From Nonomuraea glycinis (lineage in GTDB: Bacteria; Actinomycetota; Actinomycetes; Streptosporangiales; Streptosporangiaceae): DNA of 64,000 nt. Positions 23,566-32,119 of this stretch are shown here, piece by piece; positions within the stretch are counted from its first letter, which is position 1; each line of letters opens with the position of its first letter. The translations under genes were made by a program, and so were the position numbers. Below the pieces are notes generated by a model. It had not been told where the DNA came from and searched no databases. It saw only the letters and a program-made list of their open reading frames with translations. The stretch spans positions 1 through 64,000 of the forward strand of contig NZ_BMNK01000015.1 in NCBI RefSeq assembly GCF_014646515.1, in the 5' to 3' direction.

Positions 23566-25803
23566 ATGCCCGATTATGGTCACGAGCTGCGGTTCGGCAG
23601 CTTCATCACTCCTGTCAACGCCAGGCCGCAGCGCGTGGTCGACCTGGCCGTGCTGAGCGAGGACGCGGGGCTGGACGTGGTCACGTTCCAGGATCATCCG
23701 TACCAGGCGGGGTTCCTGGACACCTGGACCCTGCTCACCTGGGTGGCCGCCCGTACCTCCCGGATCCACGTCTCCGGCAACGTGTTGAACCTGCCGCTGC
23801 GCCCGCCCGCCGTGCTCGCCCGGTCCGTGGCGAGCCTGGACCTGCTCAGCGGCGGCCGGGCCGTGCTCGGACTCGGGACGGGAGGATTCTGGGACGCCAT
23901 CGCGGGGATGGGCGGCCCGCGACGAACCGCCGCGGAATCGGTGAGCGCGCTCGACGAGGCGCTCGACGTCATCCGCGGGTTCTGGGCCGGTGACGACCCC
24001 GACCCGCTGCGCTTGGACGGCCGGTTCTACCAGGTCGGTCCGGCGGAGCGAGGGCCTTCACCCGCACACGAGGTCCCGATCTGGCTGGGCGCGTACAAGC
24101 CGCGGATGCAGCGCCTCATCGGCAGGAAGGCCGACGGGTGGCTGCCCAGCCTGCCCTGGCTCAAGCCCGGCGACCTGGCGCGCGGGAACGAGCTCATCGA
24201 CGAGGCGGCCGCACAGGCGGGCCGCGATCCGCGCGACATCACCCGCCTGCTGAACGTCACCCCCGGCGATACGGCCGAAGACCTCGCGCGGATCGCCGTC
24301 GAGGACGGGGTGAGCGTGTTCATCGTGGCCAGCGACGACCCGGCGGAACTGCGTCGCTTCGCCCGGACCACCGCCGCTGAGATCCGCGAGCGCGTCGCCG
24401 AGGCCCGCTCAGGGCACGTGGCCGGTAGGGCCGTCGCGTTCGGGGGCGACCCGGTGCCCGCGGCCCTCGCCGCTCGGGCGCTCACCCCGGGCGACCGCGG
24501 ATACGCCCGCTACACCGCCGGTTACTTCCGCGGCGGCGATCCGGGCCTGGTGTTGCGTCCACGGACCCCGGCCGAGGTGCAGGACGCCGTCCGGTACGCC
24601 GCCCGGCACCGCGACGTACCGCTGGGCCTCTTCAGCGGCGGGCACGGTCTGTCCGGGCGCTCGCTCAACGACGGCGGCATCGTGATCGCCCTCGACGCGC
24701 TCGACGACGTCACGGTCCTGGACGGCCACCGCGTCCGGATCGGCCCGGGCGCCCGCTGGGGCGACGTAGCCCGCGAACTTGCCCCGTACGGCCTCGCGAT
24801 CACCTCCGGCGATCACGGTGGCGTCGGCGTGGGCGGGCTGGCGACCACGGGCGGCATCGGCTGGTTCGTCCGTGAACACGGCCTGACCATCGACCACGTG
24901 CGCTCGGTCGACGTCGTCACGGCCTCCGGCGACCTCGTCCACGCGAGCGACGACGAAAATTCCGACCTGTTCTGGGCCATGCGCGGCGCCGGCGCGAACT
25001 TCGGCGTCGCGGTGTCCTTCGAGATCGACGCCCACCCCGTCGGAGCCCAGATCGGCTTCGCGATGCTGGTGTTCGCGCCCGACGACGTCGCGGCGTTCCT
25101 GCGCGGCTGGGGTACCGCGATCGAGAACGCCCACCCCAGCGTCACCGGCACCCTGATGATCGGGCCCACCCGCCCCGATCGCCCCGCCGCCGTGCAGGCG
25201 CTCGTCGTGGTCGACTCCGAGGACGCCGACACGATCGTCGAGCGCCTCACCCCCATCGGGGACCTGGCCCCGCTCGTCGACCAGTCGGTCCAGCTCATGC
25301 CGTACAGCGCGCTGCTCACCCTCGGCCCGGGAGATGAGGCGCAGCACGGCCGCGGCGAGCCCGTCTCGCACGCCGGGCTCGTACGGCACCTCACCGGGGA
25401 GACCACTGAGGCGATCGCCGACCTGCTGGCGACGAACAGCAGGTTCATCCTTACGATCCGCTCCGCCGGGGGCGCCGTCGCCGCCACCGCTGCGGACGCC
25501 ACCGCGTATGCCTGGCGGGACGCCAATTTCCTGATCGCGGCCCTCGGGGGCGGTTCGCCTGGGTACGAGGAGAGCTGGCGGCGCCTCCTTCCGCTGTTCG
25601 AGGGCACGTACCTCAGTTTCGAGACCGACACCGGCCCGGACGCCCTGGCGCACGCCTTCCCGCCCGCCCATCTGCGACGGCTCCGGGACCTCAAACGCCA
25701 GTGGGACCCGACCGGCCTGTTCCGCGACAACTTCGCCATCACCCCTGCGGCGGACGATCCCGGCCGCACCCGTGCACCGACCTCTGAACCAACACGGCGC
25801 TGA
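23566..25803 (+). CDS. Fusion of LLM flavin monooxygenase and FAD-linked (BBE-type) oxidase
   Basis: The single 745-residue frame holds two enzymes. Residues about 10-275 are a luciferase-like (FMN or F420-dependent) barrel: FQDHPYQAGFLDTWTLLTWV, GRAVLGLGTGGFWDAI, PIWLGAYKPRMQRLIGRKAD. Residues about 300-735 are a berberine bridge enzyme-type oxidase. It has a FAD_binding_4 domain with GGH at 358-360 (His probably carries the covalent FAD), GDHGGVGVGGLATTGGIG, and a C-terminal BBE segment ending LKRQWDPTGLFRDNFAI. The usual second flavin-linking Cys is absent. The junction (LAARALTPGDRGYARY) shows no stop or frame change. An NAD(P)H-flavin reductase-like gene follows 52 bases later and may supply reduced flavin. 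Confidence 0.85.
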   Translation: MPDYGHELRFGSFITPVNARPQRVVDLAVLSEDAGLDVVTFQDHPYQAGFLDTWTLLTWVAARTSRIHVSGNVLNLPLRPPAVLARSVASLDLLSGGRAVLGLGTGGFWDAIAGMGGPRRTAAESVSALDEALDVIRGFWAGDDPDPLRLDGRFYQVGPAERGPSPAHEVPIWLGAYKPRMQRLIGRKADGWLPSLPWLKPGDLARGNELIDEAAAQAGRDPRDITRLLNVTPGDTAEDLARIAVEDGVSVFIVASDDPAELRRFARTTAAEIRERVAEARSGHVAGRAVAFGGDPVPAALAARALTPGDRGYARYTAGYFRGGDPGLVLRPRTPAEVQDAVRYAARHRDVPLGLFSGGHGLSGRSLNDGGIVIALDALDDVTVLDGHRVRIGPGARWGDVARELAPYGLAITSGDHGGVGVGGLATTGGIGWFVREHGLTIDHVRSVDVVTASGDLVHASDDENSDLFWAMRGAGANFGVAVSFEIDAHPVGAQIGFAMLVFAPDDVAAFLRGWGTAIENAHPSVTGTLMIGPTRPDRPAAVQALVVVDSEDADTIVERLTPIGDLAPLVDQSVQLMPYSALLTLGPGDEAQHGRGEPVSHAGLVRHLTGETTEAIADLLATNSRFILTIRSAGGAVAATAADATAYAWRDANFLIAALGGGSPGYEESWRRLLPLFEGTYLSFETDTGPDALAHAFPPAHLRRLRDLKRQWDPTGLFRDNFAITPAADDPGRTRAPTSEPTRR

Positions 25804-25855
25804 CGTTCCCGGCCGGGCCCGTGCTGCCCGGACGACCACCACCTTGAGGAAAACC

Positions 25856-26530
25856 ATGTCTCTTCTCCGTCTCGATTCCAGCATCCGCAGCGAGGGCTCC
25901 ACCAGCCGCGCTCTCGCCGACATCGTCGAACAGCACTGGCGCGACGCCGTGCCCGATTCCCCCGTGACCCGTAGGCACCTCGGCCTCGCCCCCCTCCCCA
26001 GCAACGCGTGGGCCGACGCCGTCACCGCCTCGGCCACTGCCGAGGACCGGCGTACGCCCTCCCAGCAGGCCGCGATCGACCTGGCCGGCACGCTGGTCGA
26101 CGAGCTCGCGGCCGCCGACGCCTACCTGTTCGCCGTCCCGCTGTACAACTTCGGCGTGTCGCAGCACTTCAAGACCTACGTCGACCTGGTTAGCACCGAC
26201 CTGCGCATGGCCACGGACATCGCGTCCGTGACCTCGGGCAAGCCGGGAGTCCTGGTCACGGTGCAGGGCGGCAACTACTCCCCGGGCACGCCCAAGGAGG
26301 GATGGGACCACGCCACCGCATGGATGCGCCGCATCCTCGCGGACGTCTGGGAACTCGACCTAGATGTGGTCACCCGCGAGTTCACCCTCGTCGGCGTCAA
26401 CCCCGCCCTCGACCAGTTCGCCGACCTGGCCGAGCGCATCAAGTCCGACGCCGAGAACCAGGCGCGCGAGAGCGGCCACACCCTCGCGACCCGCACTCGA
26501 CCTGAGCGCGTATGGGCAGCCGGCCGGTGA
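25856..26530 (+). CDS. FMN-dependent NAD(P)H oxidoreductase (azoreductase/flavodoxin-like fold)
   Basis: The 224-residue protein has the AzoR-type flavodoxin-like fold: LLRLDSSIRSEGSTSRALAD (phosphate loop), LFAVPLYNFGVSQHFKTYVD (FMN-binding PxYN motif), and VTVQGGNYSPGTP. Such enzymes reduce quinones, azo dyes or free FMN with NAD(P)H. ATG 25856 follows TTGAGGAAAA. It starts 52 bases after the LLM/FAD oxidase fusion gene on the same strand, so it is probably co-transcribed and serves as the flavin reductase partner, which is inference. Confidence 0.85.
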   Translation: MSLLRLDSSIRSEGSTSRALADIVEQHWRDAVPDSPVTRRHLGLAPLPSNAWADAVTASATAEDRRTPSQQAAIDLAGTLVDELAAADAYLFAVPLYNFGVSQHFKTYVDLVSTDLRMATDIASVTSGKPGVLVTVQGGNYSPGTPKEGWDHATAWMRRILADVWELDLDVVTREFTLVGVNPALDQFADLAERIKSDAENQARESGHTLATRTRPERVWAAGR

Positions 26531-26623
26531 TCAGAACAGGCGCGCACCGGCGTTCATCCGGGCGGCAGGTGTCACTGTGCAGGCGCTCTTGCACCCGTTC
26601 ACTCAGGCTCCCAACGTTCGGTC

Positions 26624-26671
26624 TCAGGCGAGAAAACTCTCCCGCTCGGCCGTGGTCAGTTTGGTTGACAT
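26624..26671 (-). pseudogene. N-terminal relic of a PPOX-class (pyridoxamine phosphate oxidase-like) gene
   Basis: A good ribosome binding site (AAGGGAGC) and ATG at 26671 start MSTKLTTAERESFLA, which then stops at TGA. The text matches the N terminus of actinomycete PPOX/F420-binding split-barrel proteins (MSTKLTxxEREAFLA...). The remaining ~120 residues are not found downstream. It follows the zinc-less MDR gene on the same strand. Assignment rests on 15 residues. Confidence 0.4.
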
Positions 26672-26726
26672 GATCTGCTCCCTTGTTCATCGCTCTGTGA
26701 GAGCTGCGGATCGCGGCCGAGGTGGG

Positions 26727-27728
26727 TCAGAGCCTGACCAGCATCTTGCCGACGTTGCCGCCGCGCATCATGTCCAGAAACGCGGCGGGCGCCCGCTCGA
26801 TGCCCTCGGCCACGGTCAGCTCGGTGTGCAGGGAGCCGTCGGCCAGCCAGCCGGCCGCCTTCGTGATCCACTCCGGGAAGAGGTGGAAGTAGGAGTTGAT
26901 CAGCATGCCGCGCAGGGTGGCGTCTTTGGCGGCCAGGGTGAACAGGTTGCTCGGGCCGGGGACCGGCTCGGTGGCGTTGTAGGAGCTGATCGCGCCGACC
27001 ATCGCGATTCTGCCGCCGTGTCGCAGCGCGTCGATGGCCGCCACCAGGTGGTCGCCGCCGACGTGGTCGACGTAGACGTCGATGCCGTCGGGGGCGGCCT
27101 CGGCCAACTGCGCGGCGACCGAACCTGCACGGTAGTCGATCGCAGCGTCGTAGCCGAAGTCCTGCACGAGCTTTTTGGCCTTCAGCGTCCCGCCCGCGGA
27201 GCCGATCACGCGGGAGGCCCCGAGCTTGCGGGCGAGTTGCCCGGCGATGCTGCCCACCGCCCCGGCCGCTGCCGAGACGAAGACCATGTCGCCCTCCCGT
27301 ACGGGGGCCACGTGGGTCAGGGCCGCGTAGGCGGTCAGTCCGGTGGTACCCAGCACACCCAGCCACGCCTCGGCGGGGGCCAGGGTGAGGTCGGCGACGG
27401 TCACGGCGGCGGCGTCCACCGCGGCGTACTCGCGCCAGCCGAGGAAGTGCACGACGGTCGCGCCCACCGGGATGTCGGCCGAGCGCGAGGCCACGACCTC
27501 GCCGATCGCCGAGCCGTCCAGGGGTGCGCCGAGCTCGAACGGAGGCAGGTAGGACTCGGCGTCGTGCATCCGCTCGCGCATGTAGGGATCGACCGACATC
27601 CAGGTGTTGCGGACCAGCACCTGGCCCTCGGCCAGCTCGGGCAGCGCGGTCGTGACCAGCTCGAAGTTCTTCGCGCCGGGCTCGCCGACGGGGCGGACGG
27701 CCAGGTGGATCTCCTGGTTCACGGTCAT
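26727..27728 (-). CDS. NADP-dependent zinc-less MDR oxidoreductase (CurA/leukotriene B4 dehydrogenase-like)
   Basis: The 333-residue protein has the PTGR/CurA layout: an N-terminal GroES-like domain with LVRNTWMSVDPYMRERM, then a Rossmann domain with VFVSAAAGAVGSIAGQLARK. YVDHVGGDHL and MVGAISSYN follow, and no zinc ligands are present. These enzymes reduce alkenal or alkenone double bonds with NADPH. It is divergent from the SARP regulator at 27827, with 98 bases between the starts, and may be its target. A PPOX relic lies downstream on the same strand. Confidence 0.9.
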   Translation of the reverse strand: MTVNQEIHLAVRPVGEPGAKNFELVTTALPELAEGQVLVRNTWMSVDPYMRERMHDAESYLPPFELGAPLDGSAIGEVVASRSADIPVGATVVHFLGWREYAAVDAAAVTVADLTLAPAEAWLGVLGTTGLTAYAALTHVAPVREGDMVFVSAAAGAVGSIAGQLARKLGASRVIGSAGGTLKAKKLVQDFGYDAAIDYRAGSVAAQLAEAAPDGIDVYVDHVGGDHLVAAIDALRHGGRIAMVGAISSYNATEPVPGPSNLFTLAAKDATLRGMLINSYFHLFPEWITKAAGWLADGSLHTELTVAEGIERAPAAFLDMMRGGNVGKMLVRL

Positions 27729-27826
27729 GGTGTGCTCCTCGCTCGTGGTGCTCTCTGGTGTTGGGCTCCACTCTGGACAGGGACGCGCACGATCGGCTGG
27801 GGGTTCGCTGCGGGTACGGTGACCTG

Positions 27827-30800
27827 GTGCGATTCGGTGTACTTGGCCCTGTTTCTGTGTGGACCGACGACGGGCGGCCCGTGCGGGTCCCCGAGGTGAA
27901 AGTCCGGGCGCTGCTGGCCGACCTGCTGGCCCACGAGGGGCGCCCGGTGTCAGCTGACCGCCTGGCCGAGGACCTGTGGGGGGACGACCCGCCGGGCAAT
28001 CCCGTCAACACGCTGCAGACCAAGGTGTCCCAGCTGCGCCGCGCTTTGGAGCAGGCCGAGCCGGGAGGGCGCGAGCTGGTGGTCTTCCAGACGCGGGGCT
28101 ATGTCCTGCGCGCCACCGACGTGGACGCCGTCCGGTTCGCCGCATTGCTCGGCCGGGCCCGCGCCGCCACCGATCCGCGGGCGAAGGCAGGGCTGCTGTC
28201 GGACGCGCTGGCACTGTGGCGCGGTCCGGCCTACACCGACTTCGCCGATGAGGAGTTCGCTCGTAGCGCCGCCCTCCGGCTGGAGGAGCAGCGCCTGACC
28301 GCGCTGGAGGAACGAGCGGAGGTACGGCTGGAGCTGGGCGAGCACACCCTGCTGGCCGACGAGCTGGGCGAGCTGGTCGCCGCGCACCCGATGCGTGAAC
28401 GCCTGCGTGCCGCCCATCTGCGCGCGCTCTACCGGTCGGGACGGCAGGCAGAGGCGCTGGCCGGGTATGACGAGCTGCGGCACCGGCTGGCCGACGAGCT
28501 GGGTCTCGACCCCGGCCCTGAGCTGGCCGCCCTCCACCAGGCGATGCTGCGTCAGGATCCCTCGCTCGCGCCGCCGCGGCCGCGCACGAACCTGCCCGCT
28601 CCCCTGACCGCCCTGATCGGCCGCGAGCAGGACGTGGCCGAGGTCGGTACCCTGCTCGGCACGGCGCGCCTGGTCACGTTGACGGGTCCGGGCGGTGTCG
28701 GCAAGACCAGGCTCGCCCTGGCGGTCGCCGAGCGCGCCGCCGACGCCTTCCCTGATGGGGTGTGGCTGGTCGAGCTGGCGGGCACCACGGGCGAGACCGC
28801 GACCGTGGCCGAGGTGGTGGCCGCCGAGCTGGATGTCCGCGACGACACGGCGACCGGTTCGCGTCCCGGCGTGCGGCCGGCCGCTCTGGCGCACCGGCTC
28901 GCCGACGCCCTGCGCGGCCGGCGGCTGCTGCTCGTGCTGGACAACTGCGAGCACGTGGCCGAACCGGTCGCCGAGCTGGTGGACCTGCTGCTGCGTGCCG
29001 CCCCTGGCCTGCGGGTGCTGACCACGAGCCAGGAGACGCTGGCGCTGCCCGGGGAAACGGTGCACGCGGTGCCGCCGCTAGAGCTTCCAGCGCCCGGAGC
29101 GGACCCCGCGCGAGCCGGCTCCGTACAACTGTTCGTTGCCCGTGCCGCGGCCGCCGCGCCCGGCTTCGTGCTGGACGAGGCGAGCGCGCCGTCGGTGGCG
29201 GCGATCTGCAGGAGGCTGGACGGCCTGCCGCTGGCGCTGGAACTGGCCGCCGCCCGCGTACGCGCGCTAGGCGTCCGCGGCGTGGCCGACCGGCTGGACG
29301 ACCGCTTCCACCTACTCACAGTCTCGGGCCGGGGAAGGCCCGCCCGCCAGCGGACCCTGCGTGCGGTGATCGATTGGAGCTGGGAGCAGCTCACCGAGCA
29401 ACAGCGGCTGGTCCTGCTCCGGCTGGCCGTCCACCCAGGCGGCTGCACCCTGGAGGCGGCCGCGGTGGTGTGCGCTGGCCACGGACTGGACCCTGGAGCG
29501 GACATCGCCGTCCTGCTGGACCAGCTCATGTCCAGGTCGATGGTCGAATTCTCCGGCGGGAACCGCTACCGGCTGCTGGAGTCGATCGCCGCCTACTGTC
29601 TCGAACGGCTCACCCCCGGCGATGCCGTCTTCCAGCGCCGCGACCTCTACTACACCGACATGGCCGAACAGGCCGGGCGACACCTGCGGGGTCCCGCCCA
29701 GCGCCCGTGGTTGGAACGACTCGACGCCGAGGCGCCCAACCTGCGGGCCACGCTGGCGCACATCACCGACCCCGCACTGGCATCGCGCCTGGTCCTCGCC
29801 CTGGCGTGGTACTGGTACCTGCGCGGCAGGCACCGGGAGGGCCATGCCTCCTTCACCGCGGCCCTGGCGCTGGCCGGAACGGAGTGCCCGGTGACGGCGG
29901 CGTGGGAGGCCGGGTTCGCGATGCTGACCGGCGACGGCACCGGTCTGCTGGAGCGCAGCCGTACCGCGGCGCGGGCGCTGAACGCCCGCGACGCACGCGC
30001 GCGCTGGTTCCTGGCACTCGCGCATCTCAGTTTCGGGGACGCCGCCACCGCGGCGGGCCTGCTGACGGAGGCGCTGGCCGGGTTCCGCGCCGAGGGCGAC
30101 CGCTGGGGCGAGGCGGCGGCGCTGGCGGGGCGCGCCAAGCAGGCAATGTTCCAGGGAGAACACGCCCTCGCCGAGCGGTCCGGCACCCAGAGCTTGACGA
30201 TCTTCGGTGAGCTGGGTGACGGCTGGGGACGACTGCAGGCCTCCGACATGCTCGGCTACCTCGCCGAGATCACCGGCGGCTACGAACGCGCGGCCCGGCT
30301 GCACCGCGAAGGACTGCGCACCGCCGAGGACCTGCGGCTGTGGACCGACGTCTCCTACCGGCTGTCCAGCCTCGGCCGGCTCGCCCTGCTGACCGGGGAT
30401 CTGGACGGATCCCGGGACCTGCACGAGCGCGGCCTGCGCCTGGCGGCCGAGCAGTCCAACCGCTTCGCCGAGGAGTTCGCCCGGGTCGGCCTCGGCCTCG
30501 TCGCCCGCCGCGCGGCCGACTTCGACACGGCGCAGCGGCTCTTCGAGCAGTCGCTGACCTGGAACCGCCGCCTGGAAGCCGACTACGGCGTGCCCTTCTA
30601 CGGGGTGACGCTGCTGCTGGCCGAGCTCGGCTTCATCGCCGAACAGCGCGGCGACCCCGCCACCGCCAGATCCCTGCACCAGGAAGGGCTCGCGGCGGCC
30701 CACGAACTCGGCGATCCGCGCGCCATCGCCCTGGCCCGGGAGGGCTTGGCCGGGGTCGCGGCGGCCGAGGGCGCTCACGAGGAGGCTGCGGCCCTGCTGG

Positions 30801-30922
30801 GCGAGGCCGCCGCGCTCAGGGAATCGGTCGGCGCGCCCCTGCCACCCGCGGAACGCGGCGACGTCGACCGGATCGCGGCCACCGTCCGCGCGGCGCTGGG
30901 TGAGGAGGGGTCCGTGCGCTGA
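27827..30922 (+). CDS. SARP/AfsR-type regulator (BTAD, NB-ARC, TPR)
   Basis: The 1031-residue regulator has, in order: an OmpR-type winged helix (RFGVLGPVSVWTDDGRPVRV, with NTLQTKVSQLRRAL); a bacterial transcriptional activation domain to ~residue 240; and an NB-ARC ATPase with Walker A GPGGVGKT at 287-294 and LLLVLDNCEHV as Walker B. It ends in a long TPR array (repeats such as RAARLHREGLRTAED and ARSLHQEGLAAAHELGD). SARP proteins activate secondary-metabolite or stress gene clusters. GTG 27827 gives the standard N terminus. It is divergent from the MDR gene and 65 bases upstream of a second oxidoreductase, both plausible targets. No biosynthetic cluster is evident. Confidence 0.9.
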   Translation: MRFGVLGPVSVWTDDGRPVRVPEVKVRALLADLLAHEGRPVSADRLAEDLWGDDPPGNPVNTLQTKVSQLRRALEQAEPGGRELVVFQTRGYVLRATDVDAVRFAALLGRARAATDPRAKAGLLSDALALWRGPAYTDFADEEFARSAALRLEEQRLTALEERAEVRLELGEHTLLADELGELVAAHPMRERLRAAHLRALYRSGRQAEALAGYDELRHRLADELGLDPGPELAALHQAMLRQDPSLAPPRPRTNLPAPLTALIGREQDVAEVGTLLGTARLVTLTGPGGVGKTRLALAVAERAADAFPDGVWLVELAGTTGETATVAEVVAAELDVRDDTATGSRPGVRPAALAHRLADALRGRRLLLVLDNCEHVAEPVAELVDLLLRAAPGLRVLTTSQETLALPGETVHAVPPLELPAPGADPARAGSVQLFVARAAAAAPGFVLDEASAPSVAAICRRLDGLPLALELAAARVRALGVRGVADRLDDRFHLLTVSGRGRPARQRTLRAVIDWSWEQLTEQQRLVLLRLAVHPGGCTLEAAAVVCAGHGLDPGADIAVLLDQLMSRSMVEFSGGNRYRLLESIAAYCLERLTPGDAVFQRRDLYYTDMAEQAGRHLRGPAQRPWLERLDAEAPNLRATLAHITDPALASRLVLALAWYWYLRGRHREGHASFTAALALAGTECPVTAAWEAGFAMLTGDGTGLLERSRTAARALNARDARARWFLALAHLSFGDAATAAGLLTEALAGFRAEGDRWGEAAALAGRAKQAMFQGEHALAERSGTQSLTIFGELGDGWGRLQASDMLGYLAEITGGYERAARLHREGLRTAEDLRLWTDVSYRLSSLGRLALLTGDLDGSRDLHERGLRLAAEQSNRFAEEFARVGLGLVARRAADFDTAQRLFEQSLTWNRRLEADYGVPFYGVTLLLAELGFIAEQRGDPATARSLHQEGLAAAHELGDPRAIALAREGLAGVAAAEGAHEEAAALLGEAAALRESVGAPLPPAERGDVDRIAATVRAALGEEGSVR

Positions 30923-30987
30923 CCCCCAGCCGATCGTGCGCGCGCAGCGTCAGAGTCGTATCCGTCACCCACTGATCAGGAGTAACG

Positions 30988-31887
30988 ATGCGCGCTCTGA
31001 CCTTGACCCCGGACCTCTCCATCGACGTCGTGCCCGACCCGGTGCCCACGCCCTCCCAGGTGCTCATCCAGGTGGCGGTCTTCTCCCTGAACTTCGGCGA
31101 GATCGCTTACAGGAGCGCGAACGCCCGTCCCGGGTACGTCCCGGGATGGGACGCCGCCGGGGTGGTCGTCCAGCCTGCCGCCGACGGCTCGGGTCCTGCC
31201 GCCGGCACCCGCGTGGTGACTTTCGGCTGGTCGGGGGCATGGGCGGAGCTGCGCGCCGTGGACACCGCCGACCTGGCCGTCGTTCCCGAGGCCGTTGACC
31301 TGGGGTCGGTCAGTGCGCTGCCGGTCGCCGGAGTCGCGGCGCTGCAGGCCCTTCGCCGGCTCGGCCCGGTGGCGGGCCGTCGTGTCCTGGTCACCGGGGC
31401 GTCGGGGGGCGTCGGCCGCTACGCCGTGCAACTCGCCGCCCGCGCGGGAGCGCAGGTCGTCGCCTCCGCCGGCAGCCCCGCCCGCGCGCAGGGCCTGCGT
31501 GAGCTCGGCGCCGCAGAAGTCGTCATCGGTCCGGAGAGCCTGGAGGGCCGGGTGTACGGCGTGCTGGACAACGTGGGCGGGCGGCAGCTCGCGCAGGCGT
31601 TCTACCGGCTGGAGGACGACGGCGTGGTGATGGCCATCGGCCGGGCGGCCCGCGAGGCCACAGTCATCGACTTCGAGCTGGCGGGCACGCGGTCGGCGCG
31701 GGGGCGGATCGAGAACTTCAACGTGACCACGCCGTTCGGCGGCGACCTCGCTCACCTGGTCGGGCTGCTGGCGGCCGGCGAGCTGGACGCGCAGGTCGGC
31801 TGGCGCGGGCCGTGGGACAAGGCGATGGAAGCAGCCGATGCCCTGCTCGCCCGCCGCGTCGCTGGAAAGGCAATCCTCGACCTGTGA
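30988..31887 (+). CDS. Quinone oxidoreductase-like MDR protein
   Basis: The 299-residue protein is a zinc-less medium-chain dehydrogenase/reductase. The GroES-like half contains LIQVAVFSLNFGEIAYR and GYVPGWDAAGVVV. The nucleotide domain contains VLVTGASGGVGRYAVQLAAR, then GVLDNVGGRQLAQAF. It probably reduces quinones or enones with NADPH. A GGAGT motif lies upstream of ATG 30988. It is 65 bases downstream of the SARP gene on the same strand. The 232 bases after it hold an AT-richer patch near 32010-32050, probably the promoter of the next gene, and no gene. Confidence 0.85.
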   Translation: MRALTLTPDLSIDVVPDPVPTPSQVLIQVAVFSLNFGEIAYRSANARPGYVPGWDAAGVVVQPAADGSGPAAGTRVVTFGWSGAWAELRAVDTADLAVVPEAVDLGSVSALPVAGVAALQALRRLGPVAGRRVLVTGASGGVGRYAVQLAARAGAQVVASAGSPARAQGLRELGAAEVVIGPESLEGRVYGVLDNVGGRQLAQAFYRLEDDGVVMAIGRAAREATVIDFELAGTRSARGRIENFNVTTPFGGDLAHLVGLLAAGELDAQVGWRGPWDKAMEAADALLARRVAGKAILDL

Positions 31888-32119
31888 CGCACTCAGCCGT
31901 GCTGGGCCTGCTCAGCCCTCGCTGACGTGCGGAAAGTCCTGGGCGGTGCGCCTCACGCAGGACATAGTGACCCCCTGCGACACGGGCTCGGCCCGGTGAA
32001 CGGGCTGCGATTAAGTGCGGCCAGTGACCTCATCGCTGTCACTTTTCCGGCTGTACTCTCCCCCTGTGGGAGGCCGCATGCTGCTTCCAGTCATTCGGCC
32101 GGCATGAGGAGAGCGACGC

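Noticed and set aside
24409..26091. Minus-strand frame of 560 codons opposite the LLM/FAD oxidase fusion
   Set aside because: Antisense shadow without recognisable domains.
31888..32119. Small gene in the gap before the BtrH-like gene
   Set aside because: Short open frames exist but have no ribosome binding site or protein-like composition.
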